A stretch of 64,000 nt of DNA, taken from assembly GCA_023548195.1 (NCBI GenBank), contig JAJHZJ010000335.1:7257677-7321676 (forward strand), read 5' to 3'. The notes under the pieces were generated by a model. That model did no database searches. It was not told where the DNA came from and was given only the letters and a program-made list of their open reading frames with translations. The DNA is from Bettongia penicillata ogilbyi (Eukaryota > Chordata > Mammalia > Diprotodontia > Potoroidae). Made by a program: the position numbers and the translations under genes. Shown piece by piece: positions 44,002 through 57,081 of this stretch (positions are counted from its first letter, which is position 1; the number at the start of each line of letters is the position of its first letter).

Positions 44002-47000
44002 CTGTGAAAAAGAAAGCAGGAGACAGTCAGACTTTGGCTACTGTCGAGTCAGAGCCCAGAGCCACCTCTATGTGACAGTGGAGGAAGGATTTGGAGGTTG
44101 CGTCCTTTGCCCCCATCACTCCATATTCCGTATCATATATGAGATATCCTCATTACCCACCCCCAGTATAAGCTCTTAGAGACAGGAACACTTTCATTTT
44201 TTTTCTGGGTCCCCACTCTCAGCACAGTGCTAGCACACACGAGATCTTTAATAAATGTTTGTGAAATCGGATTGAGTGGAATGTGCTAGAATGAGAAAAT
44301 TTCCTGAATGTGAATTTCTCGACTGCCTTATTTTGCCAGGGGCCATCCTCTGCTCTGGATGAGAAGTTGTCAGCTAATAATAATAGGATACAACAAAGAG
44401 TGAATTGACTCCAATGCCAGAGGGCCTGGGTTCAAATCCTGCCTCTGACACTCTCTATCTATGTGACCTTGGGCAAGTCACTTAAGTTCCCTGGGCCTCA
44501 GTTTCCTCCCCTGTAAAATGAGAAGGTAGCTCTTTGATCTCCTGGTTCTGTGCTGCTCTCGTCTCTGGGCACCGAGAGATCTCAGGTTAGTCCTTCCCAG
44601 AATAAGTGGAGCAGAGGGAGGTCGCGTGGATCTCTAACAAGTGTTGTCAAGCCTTGGTTGGACTCCCTGATGAAGGAAGCTTTGGGGGACAACAGCAGGC
44701 AGTGGAAACTGATTGATGGCCTTCCTGACGCCAACCTTGAATTTTCCATTTCCTTGAATAGCAATTTGAAAGTGTGAGCTAGAAGCTGTACGGCTGCTCA
44801 CCAAATCTGACAGCTTTGGAGACTGGGCATTCTCTTTCCAAAAACTATTGGATGATATTTCTTGATTAAAAAATAAATTGAAGTGAATTCACACTGATAT
44901 TGCCTGCTTTGAGGGTTTTATACCACTGCCTGGAAAGACTGAGAATCCATAGGGAGTGGCTTGGTGAAGGTTAGCTATCACCACTCAGGTTATTTGCTTT
45001 TCTGGCTATGGCTCCCCTGGGCCTTTGGGCCTACCAAAGTAATAGTTTTTCAGCGATCTGGGCCCCCTCCTCTTGCCTCCAAGGCCAACAAGCTGAGAGG
45101 TAAGAAGAAGGTAGTTCCACTGATAAGAGATTTATCTGACAGATAACATTACATGTACAGGCCAGATTGACTTAGTCCTTTTGAAGGGGAATATTTAGCC
45201 TCGTGGACAGGATCTGATAGAGACTCACCTCTTAGTCAAGAGCAGAGGCAAAGAAACTGAGTTGCTTAGGAATGTCGAACTAGCTTTAACAAAAAGTTAG
45301 TGAATCTACTCAATGTTCTAATGGCCCAGGCATCAAAATGAGGTAAGCGTAAGAACAAAACATTCAGGCCGAGAGCCATAGAAACTTCCTGGAAATGGGT
45401 GCAATGGGAGAGATGACAAGCCAGTGTAGGCTGGCCTAAGCCCAAGAGTGGAATCTTTGAGTCTCAGACATGGGCAATGGGAAACACACGGGGTTTGGGA
45501 GTCAAGAGACCTGGATTGGGACCCCAGCTCTGACAATGACTGACTGCCTGCAGCATTTAAATTCTCTGAAACTTGATTAATTTATCTGTAAAATGGGGAT
45601 GATATCATGCCTCTCTCATCAGTCCATGGTAGGGTAAGCACTTTGTAAGCCTTAAAGTCTATAGAAAGGACCATTGTAATCCTATTTCTTTATCCTGGTA
45701 GAAGAGGGAAATGGTAATGGGGACCAGGGCGCCTTGGAGTCAGCCATGCCTGCCAACAGATGAAGCCAAATTATAGTTACAAGGAAATATTTTCCTTCTC
45801 TTCAAGCCCTGTCAATTATATACACCAACCTCTCCCAGGGGTGTTGGAAAAAAAATGCTATTGTAAGCCTCAAGGCTCCATGGGTATGTGAATTGCTAAT
45901 ATGATTAATAATGATTATTACAGCAACAATAACCATTATTAACTCCATCAGAAAGATGGGAAGAGTGAGAGAATAATGATGTGATAGCTTCAGTCTGCCC
46001 CCCTTCCTACAAAAGCCCTGGGAGACATATAGGATCAATGAATGCTAAAGCTTTAACTGGAAGGGATCTTAGAGGTCTAGAAGGCAATACCCTTATTTTA
46101 CAGATAAGAAAACTGAGGCCGAGAGGAGGCATGACTTGCCTAGAACCATACAAGTGACAAATAGCAAAACTGCTGAGTTCTTACAACTTCAGGTTGAGAT
46201 CTCTTACACCATATGGGAACTGAGATCCAGAGATGTTATGAGTATGTATCGAACAAAGGGAAGTAAGCTTTTATCCATCTCTAGGTCAGGAGAGTCTGGA
46301 GGAATCCCTCAGGTCAAGTGAGGGTTGGTGGTAGCTACTGTTCGAGAGAACCCTGGGGTCCTGGGAACCTAGAGAGAAGAATGTCTCAAGAAGGATGAGG
46401 GGGGCTCAGCCTAAAAGATTGTTGGCTCTCTTTTCCTATGGGGAAGTCTTTTTTTTTCTTTTGATGGGCCTCTACTTGCATGAAGCTCTGTCCCAGCCAC
46501 ACCTTGGGGTGGCATATGGAAGACTCAAGTTCAAATCCAGCTTCAGACACTTAATTAGCTTCATAATCCTGGGCAATCACTTAAGCCTTGTTTGCCTCTG
46601 TTTCCTCATCTGTAAAACAGAGGCAATAACAGCCCGCACCTCCCAGAATTGTTTGGGGGATCAAATGAGCCAATGTTTGGTAGAGGGTAAGCACTATATA
46701 AATGTTAGCTATCACTATTCTATCTTAGAGGCCACTGAACGCAATCCCCTCATTTTACAAATAAGAACACAGGGTCAGAGAAGTGACTTGCCCGGGGTCA
46801 CCCAGTTAAGGAATATCAGGAAGTCTTTGAATTCTTCTGATCACACCATCTATTTGCCACTTAGGCCCTGGAGGGAGGAACAGGTGCCATGGGGGTCTTG
46901 AGAAAGGAAATCATGAGGGCAGCAGGGTAGGAAGGACCAAAGCTCCTGTTGAGTGGGCACAGGGTGTTTGTGGGCTATGCCACCTGGACACAGGTTGGAC

Positions 47001-50000
47001 ACAGAGGCACGTTGACGTTGACATTGCTTACCTCAATAGCCAACACTCCAATGGCAAGAGCTCCAGCAAGATATACATATGTCTCAAAGGAATTGAGGAT
47101 CACAGTGTAACAGCCCTAGGAGGAAAAACACAGCAGGGTGAGGTCAGCCCTGGCTCCAGAAAACTCTGTTTTTCATTGAAGAATGAATGACCCCAGACTG
47201 AGGATCTCTCCAGCCTCGGGAGCTGAATTGAGGGCAGAGGCCCAGAAGCTGGCAAATGCTGCCTAGAAAGCTGCTGACCAGATTCACATAGGCAGAGATA
47301 GAGTGGGAAGGGCCCTACCTTAGCAGCCACATAACTCAACCCTACCAGTCACCATCCGGGCTCTGCCTGCAGATCCTCAGAGAGGAAACGCCCACTGTCT
47401 CTGGAGGCCACCCACTGCCCACCCAGGCCAGCTCTGGTCATTACAAGGTCTTTTGTGACATCAAGCCCCAACTGGCCTCTTGCAGCTTTTGCTTTTCAGA
47501 ACAAACTGAACACATTGAATCCCTCTCTCATCTGTCAGCTCTTCAAATAAGTGAATATAGTTACCATGTCCTCCCCTCCTCCAGGCTTCACTCCAAGTTA
47601 ATTATTCCCAGTTTATTCAAACAATCCTCCAGTCCATGGATGCCAAGATCTTTCCCCATCTTAGCTGACCTCCTAGGCACAGCCCCCAGCTTAGCAATAT
47701 CTGTCTTAAACCATAGCTCCCAGAACTGAACACAGTAGTACAGATGAGGTCTGATCAGGGCAGAGTAGAGTGGGAGCCCACCCAGCACTTTATCAAGGAA
47801 CACCCACTAATCCACGGTATGGGGAGGGCAGGGAGCACAAAGACAGGCCCACAGGAGAAACCAATAAAAACAATCAGATGCTCCAAGCTGACTACTGAGG
47901 CACAAAGGAGCCTCACTTGGCTCCTTTCATGAGAATGGCATTACCATCCAAACAATCACCTTTCTACTCTAAGAGCTAGACTAGAAACACCATGGGCTAA
48001 CTCTGCCTTTTTTTGTAAGACGCTGGTGACAAGAATACAAGTCATTCCCCAATTGATAAATAGTCAAAGAAAATGAACAGGCAATTTTCAGAGGAAGAAA
48101 TTAAAGGTATCTGCAGTCATATGAAAAAATGCTCTAAATCACTTTTGGTTAGAGAGATGCATATCAAAACAACTCTGAGGTACCACATCACACCTATCAG
48201 ATTGGCAAACATGACAGAACAGGAAGATGATAAATGTCGGAGAAGATGTGGGAGAGTTGGAACACTCATTCGTTGTTGCTGGAGCTGTGAGAAGATCCAA
48301 CCATCCAGGAGAGCAATTTGGAACTATGCCCAAAGGGCTACAAAAATGTACATACTCTTTGACCCAGAAATATACAGCTTCTAGGATTGTATCCCCAAGA
48401 GATTATAGAAATGGGAAAGGGTCCCACATGTACAAAAATATTTATAGCAGCACTCTTTGTAGTGGCCAAAAACTGGAAATCAAGGGGATGCCCATCAATT
48501 GGGGAATGGCTGAATAAATTATGGTGTATGAATGTAATGGAATACAATTGTGGAAGACTTCAGAGAGGCCTGGAAAGAGTTACATGAACTGATGCTGAGT
48601 GAAAGGAGCAGAACCAGGAGAACTTTGTGCTTAGCAACCACCACAGTGTGTGAGAGATTTTTCTGGTAGACTTGGAACTTCACCGCAATGCAATGACTTC
48701 AAAAAAAATTCTCAATGGTCTTTTAAGGCAAAATGCTTTCTATACCCAGAGAAAGAACTTTGTAATTCAATTGCAGAATGTAGCAGATCATTTTCTTTTG
48801 TTTTATGTTTTGGTTTGTTATATGATTTTCTCCCATTCATTTTAATTCTTCTACACAACATAACTATAGTGAAAAGGTATTTAATAGGAATGTATGTGTA
48901 GAACCTATATAAAATTGCATGCCATCTCAGGGACAGAGGGGGGAGGTAGAGGAAAAATAACCTAAGTTATATGGTAGTGATTGTAGAACACTGAAAAAAA
49001 TAAAATTAATATCAAAAAAAGCTGGTGACAATCAACTTTGGATAGGGAGAGACAGGTGCCCTTCTCTGGGACGCTGGCAGCACCTGCTGCCTTGTTACTC
49101 CATAGCTCCAACTGCCCTGTCTTCTTACTTGTGGCAAGAGCAGGTCTGTCTTTTCATCATTCCCCAACATCACGGATGTTCTTCTAGAAGAAAACTTTCC
49201 CAATCTCTTTTCATTCTGGTATCTTCCCTCAGCGTAGTTTTTCCAGTCATATAGTTTATTTGTATGTAACTGTTTGTTACATGCAAATAGGAGCTCCCAT
49301 TAGATACATGCCTTTCTTTGCATCCCCAGGGCTTAGCACAGTGCCTGGCACATAGTAGGCAATTAATAAATGTTTGTGGACTGACTGAGATGTGACCCTT
49401 AATCAAGGCAGCAGTGGAGAATGGCATGGAGGTGGCAGGAGGGAGTCTTCAAGGCTCTTAACAGGTGGCACATTAAATGAGGAGGGAGGCCTAGAGTCAG
49501 ATAGCAACATGACTTGTGCCAGTTTGTCCACTGTGCAGACCAGACTAAGCTGAGTTTGAGTGATCCTGGGCAGTAAGGAGCAGGCAGACCAGCTGTTCTC
49601 CAGTGGCTGAGTCCCCACCCGCAGCTTGGTCTTCCCTCCAAGACTCTTAGTCTTGGTCCCTCCCCCAACTCCTAAATCCACTCCAAAACATCTGGTTAAA
49701 AGGCTGAGGTCTTGGGTGTGGCCCTACTTAGTGCCATGGCAATCCAATCCCCAGAGTAACTAAAAAAGGAAAACAAGAGTCCTCTATATTCCTGAAGGAA
49801 GACAAAGGGGCTGGTAGTTTCTGGGCTATGCTTTGGGGTCCTGGATGTAGTTAAATCTAGAGGCTGTGATTAGGCTGGGGGGATGGGAGAGGGAACAGGG
49901 CTATGTCTCCTCTGTGAGGTCTTAAGATCTAAAGTTAGAAGGGACATTAGAGTCTGTCTACAGAAAGAGACCCAGATTTGGATGTCAAAAGAGCTGGATT

Positions 50001-53000
50001 CAGGTCTAGTGAGTGACAGGGTGACCTTGACAAGTCCCTACTTCTCTGGGCATCTGTTTTCCTCAACTGTAAAACAAGGAGTTGGACTAAGTGACTCTAG
50101 GGTCCTTCTTTAGCTGCTAGCATTTATAGACCTCTTTAAGGGTTGGGAAGTCCTTCCCTATGTTATCCCAATAGAGGAGGGAGGGAGGAAGACAGAGAGA
50201 GACAGAGAGACAGAGAGAGAAAGAGAGACAGAGAGAGAGACAGAGAGACAGAGAGAGAAAGAGATAGAGAGACAGAGAGAGAGACAGAGAGAGAGACAGA
50301 GAAAGAGACACAGAGACAGAAAAAGAGACAGAGACAGAGAAACAGAGACAAACAGAGAAATAAAGGAGAAGAGAAATAGAAAGAGATAAACAGAGTCAGA
50401 GAGAGGGCGAGATAGAGAGAAACAGGAAGAAAGAAAAAAACCCAAGATGGACAAGGTGGGTAGGGTTGGGGTGGGTGGTGATGAGGGAAAAAAAACCCCA
50501 CAGGCCTGGTTTCTAAATAAAGACTAGAAATTCCCTTTTGATTTGTTTGTTTAGACACACACAGCTGGTATGGCCCAGCGCCTGGTCCTGGTACACTGGA
50601 ATTTTGTTCCACAAAGCATGAGGGCCTAGCTGGTTGAAGGGCTGGGCAGGATGGGAAGAAGCAGTCAGAGCACAGGAGAGGCAGCATTGGCTTAAAAGCC
50701 AGAAACCCTGGGTTGAGTCCTGCCATCACTCCCCGTTCAACCTTCAGGCAGGCACTCTCTCTCCTGGGTTTTAATTTCCTAGTAGCACAATGAGAGAGCT
50801 TCAGGTAGAGCAGGAGCTTTGAGCCTTTTCTTGTGCCATGAACTTCTTTCAGTCTGGTGCAGTCTGGACTCTTCTCAGAAAAAAGTTTTTACATAATTGA
50901 AGGAAATGCTAACTCATTGGAGACTAGTGAAAGTAAAGACACATGTCTTTTCCTGTTAAGTTCAAGCACTCCTTGAATCCATCCACAGATCTTTTGTTAG
51001 CGATCTAAGTTGGATGCCCTCACCACTCCTCTCTAGTTCTCATGTTCCAAGTCCATGTGCCAATATTCTATTAGAGAGATTCCAAAATGGAACAGGCTTC
51101 TGGAAGGGCAGCAAGTTCCTTCTTACTGGAGGCCTTCAAGGAAAGGCTGGATGACCACTTTCCTTTAAGAGAATTCTTTTTCAAATATGAGTCAGACTAG
51201 ACACCTAACCACGGTTGGATATGATTCCAACAAGAGCTAGCAGACAGATAAAAAGACTAGTCCCTATTCCTAATAAATCCATGAAGCCTGTACTAATTGT
51301 TGTGTCCCCACTTTACAGATGAGGAAACTGAGACTGGAAGAATTAAACTGTGCTGACTTATAGTCACTCAGGTCTTCCTGACTCCAAGGCCAGGAGTCCA
51401 AAGGGATTCTTGTTCAGGCAGTGAGTTGTATTACAGAGTTACCAAAGTCTCTTCCAACTCTAAGGTTCTGATTCTTTGAAAGTTTAAGTACATTGTTTAA
51501 ATTCACTGATTCTTATGTGCAAGAATGTTTACCCTTCGGGAGAACTCTACATTTACTCTGTGAAGAACAAGGAAAGCAGCCAGGATCTTACAAGTCTGAG
51601 ATCAAAGGTTTTGTTCCTTATCTCAGTGTCTGGATTGTATAGAGTTCAGATCTTTTCCAAGGTCTAGCTTAGATTAGACGGCTCCCAAAGTTGGAGGCTT
51701 CAGTTAGCCCTGAAATTCTGGGGTGTTGTTAGCAATCAGGTGTGATTTCCCTTAAAGAAAATGTGTCCCTTCCAATGAGTTTGGTCACGTTCATCATCCG
51801 TTTCACCAGCCTGCCTAGTATGGAAGTGGGACACACTGTACCTCCACTTTCCAAGGTCTCTCCCACCCCATTATAAACTGGAGTGCCTGAAGCAGTTCAG
51901 CATCTCTTTGGCACACTGGATGTCTGCACACAGAGCTTCTACATTGGGTCCAACAGCTTCATATTCTCACCTGGTCATTGCTTCAAAATTCTTTGTCATT
52001 TGCATACTCCCAGCTTCAGGCACTTAAAGAGACACCATCCGTCTCTCCTGGTACCTCCCCTCCCTTGGTTTTTTCTTCCCAGCTGTGAGAACCTGTGTGT
52101 TCTACCTGTTTGTTCAAGGAGTGATCTCTTCCCAAGAAGCATTCCTCCCTGTTGACCAGTAGGCCATCCCGGCTCTGGGGCTCTCTCCGGCAGCAGGCCT
52201 CTGGGACTTCGTCCCCATTAAAATTCAGGAGGCGGTAAACTGGGGCAGCCTTAAAGTCTTCGGGTCCATTGACCCCACAGCAAGCAAACTAACCACACAC
52301 AGAAAACAAGGAGATAGTTTATTTGGTGGAGACCCAAGAATGAACACCAAAACAGCCAACATTTATTAAACGCACAGTCTACAAGTTCTTGCAGCTTTCA
52401 GGGGAGAGAGCAACAAGTTATCTCTTTCATGAGAGAGGTTGGAGTCTTAAGACCTGAGTGCAAATTCTGACATGCCTCCTTACTACCTGGGTGATTTTGT
52501 CTAAGTCTTTCCCCTTCTCTGGGGCTCACTTCCCTTTTCTATAAAATGAAGGAGCTAGATGACATGATTTCTGAGAATCCAATCAGCTCTGAAACTCACA
52601 ATAGTTTTCTAAGGCAGAATTGGAGGGCCTAAGGGAGGATGGAAACACAAAAATTGCTACATCTCAGGGATGCCATTTAAGCACTAAACCCCAGGAGAGT
52701 AGCCATTATCTTACAAATCTGAGATCAGAGGCCTTTTTCCTTATCTGTGTGTTCAGGTTGCACATCATTTAATCTCTTTGGACCTCAATTTCTTTCTTGC
52801 TAAACTGAAGTCATTGTGCTAGGGGACATCTAAGGTCCTTTCCAGCTTGGCTAATACTAATCATTTGAATTTAGATAGTACTTTAAGGTTTGCAAAGCTC
52901 CTTACAAATATCATTGATCCTCACTACAACCCTGGGAATGAGGGGATAATACTATCCCCATTTTACAGATGAGGAAATGGGGACATAGACTAAGCACCTT

Positions 53001-56000
53001 GTCTAGGCTCATAGTATCTGAGGCCAAATTTGAACTCTGGTCTTCTTGCCTCCGGGTACCATATGCTATCCATTGCACCAGCTAGCTGATAAAAATATGA
53101 AATGAATTTGGTCTCTGAAATTGATGCTAATACAGGACAAGATAAGAGAAAGTGGAAAGGAGTTAGTGCTTAACTGGAGGAAAGGGTTAAACTTTTCTTT
53201 GCCAACTGGATCTCCATAAATCTTTCCATTCATATCTAGGGGTTGTGGAGATAGGGTCCCCCTTTTGGTTCTTCCTCTAAGTTGACAAGTGATAGAAAAT
53301 GCTCAGCATGGGAGCAAAGGATTTGGAGCCAGGAGGGTCCCTAGAGACCATTTCCTCCAACCTCCATAACTCCACATTAGAAAACTAAGGCTTAGCTACT
53401 TGCTTAAATCACCCAGCAAGTAAGGAGCAGAGGTGGTGTTTCCAATGAGGTCTTCTGACTCCAAATCCCAGCATCCCTACAATACTATGAGAGCTACTGG
53501 TCCTCCAAACCCACCCCAGGATCCCCATGGAAGGGGCAAAGTGACAATAATCTGAGCAACTACAGAATCTGGAGAAGTTAGGGAGAAACAGCATGGGTGC
53601 TGGCTATGGGAAGGGTGAACTGAGGACCTGCAACAGTTATCCCAAGGGAGAGACTCAGAAAATGATGAAGCAGAAGACGAATAAAACAAAGACATTCTCT
53701 GCATTAAGAAGACCCCAAGAGGAAACTCTAAGAGATGAAAATAACTGCACCTTAATTACAAGGAAAACCCGAGAAAAAAGAAGAAATTAACCACAAAGGC
53801 ACCAAGAGTGAAGTGAGTGCCAGTTAGTAGATATGAGGAAAGAGTAAAACAGGAGTAACAAAGGAGAGTAAAAAAACGAAATTGGAGCTTGTGAGGAAAA
53901 AAAACTAGGAAGGAGAATCCATGGTTCAGAGCAGAAGTGTCAAACTCATCGGCCACAAGCACAGTAAACTGACCAGTGAAGGTCAACCAGATTACAGTGT
54001 AATTGGGAAATGCTTAACAAAATAAATAAAAATAGAATGCAACATAGGTAATGTCAGTTTGTGGTTTTCTAAGTCAATATTTAGCATCCAGGGATCCCTT
54101 TCTATTTGATTTTGATACCACTGATTGAAGGACAAACCCCAAAACCTTATTAAGAGTAGCAGATGCCCAGGGAAATCCAGCGAGGGGGCATACTGCTCCA
54201 CACTACTACAGATGTAGCCATATCTTCTTAAGAGACTCACGGTGATCATGACTGAGTTCCAGGTAACGGAGAAGACATCTGTCTCGTTGCCTCCCTGATA
54301 ATGCTTGGTAAGCTCCTTGGTGAAGAACTCTCTTGTTAGCTGAGAAACAGAAGAACAGGAGATGAAGACCCCCTAAACCCATACCCAAAGTCCTCACTAG
54401 CTCTCCCTGTCTCTCCTGCCTCTCTCAATCTGCAAGCACAGGTAGACACTGGGGCAGAAAACTTCTGCTCCTCTGGGGAATTGGACTGATTCAATTCAAT
54501 AATATGAAATGCATTATTAAGCATCTACTGTTTGCCAGCCACTACCCTAGGCACTGGGGATATGAAAACAAAAGAGTTTCTGCTCTTAAGAAATTTTTGT
54601 TCTTTCTAGTCAAGAGAATCTGAGGTAAGGCTTCTTGCGTCTCTAAGATGACAATTTGGGGTGTTGTCACTCAGCCTCATAAGATGGTTGCTTTAAATCC
54701 AGAAGGGACTTAAAAAGTCATGTAGTAAAATCAATAGTCTTATTTTGCAGATAAGGAAACTGAGGCCTGCGGAGAGTAAATGACTGGTCCAAGGTCATAT
54801 AACCAGTAAATATTAAAGGTGATTTGAAAGCAGGTCCTCTGGCTCTAGGACCAGTGCATTATTCATTAGGCACAAACCTAGCACCTGACTCTACCCTCCC
54901 TATAAGGTTGGGAAGGTTTGTCTGGGAGGGGACGGACCTGATCATAGGTTTTCATCAATAAGGCAATCAATGAGCCAGCATTGGCTGAATGCCCCCTGTG
55001 TGCCCAGCCCCATATGGGACCCTCAGAGGGCCTCCTGTCTGGTAAAGGGATGGGCATCAGGGCTGCTCTCCTGCAGAATCAAGCACATCTCCAGGTTCTC
55101 TCCACCCTAGGTCTGAAAGAAACCAGGCTACAGAAGAGCTGGGGACCAAACTTCCTCAGGTATTTCACTGGGCACCTTGTCCGGACATGGTCTACACTTC
55201 CCCTGCTAATGCATTTATCAGGTCAAGTTGGTGCATTTCTCTACAAGAGTTCACCTTTGATGTCTCATCATGATGTTGGGGTGACCCTGGAGGATTGGAG
55301 ATTTGGCTGGGGGGATACAAGCTTTGGCAGGAGCTACCAAACCAGAAAGACCTCAAGGACATCCTAGGTTAGTCTGTAAGGCGAGAATGAGGTTCCTTCC
55401 CTCCTTTTCTCTCTTGCCCCTCCCTTCTTTCCTTCCCTCTTTTTCTCTCCCTCCCTTCCTTCCCCTTCTTTCCTTCCTTCCTTCCTTCCCCTTCCTTTCT
55501 CCCTTTCTTCCCTCCTTCCATCTTCCATCCTGCCCTCCCTTCCTTCCTTCCACATGCACGCAAGTGTTTGTGAATATCTTCCAAAGTACATATGTGTATG
55601 TTAGCTTGTTTATTGAAATGGATATAACCCTAGAACTTGTGACTTTGTCCTAGACTTCGGGAATGATAGAACATAAGCCCCTTGATGGTTGGGTTCTGGT
55701 TTCCCCTTGTATTTGTACTACCAGTGTCTAGATAATATATGAGTTATTTGAAGTCTATCACATGGAAGAGGGAATAGATTTATTCTGTTTGGCCTCAGGG
55801 GACAGACGCATGAGCGACCTCCACCAATAGGAATCAGAGATGGGAGTTGTGGCTCAAAAGAGCAATAGAAAGAGAGCCTGGCTGGGCAACACAGTCAATA
55901 TAGGGAACTCCTATATGACAGAACTCCCTCCACCAATGTCTCTAGCCGTAGGGAGGTGCCCAGAACATTTCAAAGCTGTGATCTGCCCAGGGACAATGTT

Positions 56001-57026
56001 ATTCCATGTCAGGCAGGGCTAGAACATGGGTCTTTCGTGCTTCAAGGATGGCTCATTGTCTTCTACAACCCTTGTTTCTTTCAGTAACAGGGAAAAAAAC
56101 CCTCCTAATAATTTTGAGTCATCCCAAAGTAGAGTGGGCTGCCTGGAAGATCAGTGGGTTCCCCCATGATTAAGGTCTTGGAGGAGAGACTGTGTGATCA
56201 CTTATCATGCCTATTGAAAAGTTGATTTCTGTTCAGTTAAAGCACTGAGGAGGAAGGAAAGAAATGGCATTTTTAAAGGACCTAGTACGTGCCAGAACTG
56301 GATGTCTTCCCAGGTCCTTCCACATCTGAAATATGGGTGATTCTTAAAATGATATAAAAACATGAGCAACTATTGCTTGTAATGACCACGGCGACAGAAG
56401 AAAGCTAACAGGATGTGGTTTAAATCAGCCCTGGAGCTCACTGATTGAGTGGTCACAGGTTGGTCCCTTCACCTCATAGGCTTTCCAAGTGTGTCTGCAC
56501 TTGGAGGAGCTGCAGATCTACAGTGGGTGAGAGGTTTCTTACCGGGAGTTATTTACACAGTTCCAGATAATAATAAAAATACCTACAATTTTCTTAAAAG
56601 TATGAGACAGGGTTTGAACAAGAGTCCTGCCCTCAAGCCCAGGACTCTTCCTATAAAAACAGACTGAAGAAATTCTTGGGTGGGACCACAGAAGTCATCT
56701 ACTCCAATCACTCTCCTTATACAGGTGGGGAAACTGAGGCCCAGGGAGGCTAAGTGCCTTGTCAGGCAGGAAATGTTAGGTTTTAAATCTTGATCCCCCA
56801 ATTGTGAAGCCATACTGCACTGGCAAACACTCAGGACAGAGAACCAGAGCCACAGGCAAAACTTCAGAACTTTCTTCTAGTCTGAGGGTTCTGTGAACTT
56901 GCAAAAAACATTTTATAAATATTTCAAAATAATTGCTTTTCTCTTTTTTATACAATAAAAAAATGTCTGACCAGGAGAACATAGGTTTTAACAAACTGCC
57001 AAAGGGGTCTAGGGCACATATGCGCG

Positions 57027-57081
<55 letters not shown>

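Larger units (their letters stand above)
44002..47031. other. TSPAN18: TSPAN18 last intron
   Basis: SINE/MIR copies occur at about 44210-44270, 44385-44560 (+), 45460-45640 (+), 46040-46215 (-), 46480-46715 (+) and 46720-46860 (-). The piece 44570-45450 is unmarked. The 168-residue open frame at 46395-46901 runs through SINE sequence and is not a gene. Confidence 0.6.
47116..52105. other. TSPAN18: TSPAN18 intron between the CCG exon and the penultimate exon
   Basis: Besides the L3 and L1 pieces listed, there is a MIR/L2 tail at about 49300-49385, a SINE at 49920-50120, a GA tract, a SINE at 50680-50790, a MITE-like piece at 50810-50935, an L3 piece at 51055-51255 and a MIR at 51290-51480. 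Nothing is identified at 49390-49910 or 51490-52080. Confidence 0.55.

Noticed and set aside
46395..46901. 168-codon open frame on the + strand
   Set aside because: It runs through a SINE and a reverse MIR, so it is repeat sequence without coding signal.
50163..50729. 188-codon minus-strand frame rich in Leu and Ser
   Set aside because: Translation of the GA/GAGACA purine tract and a flanking SINE.
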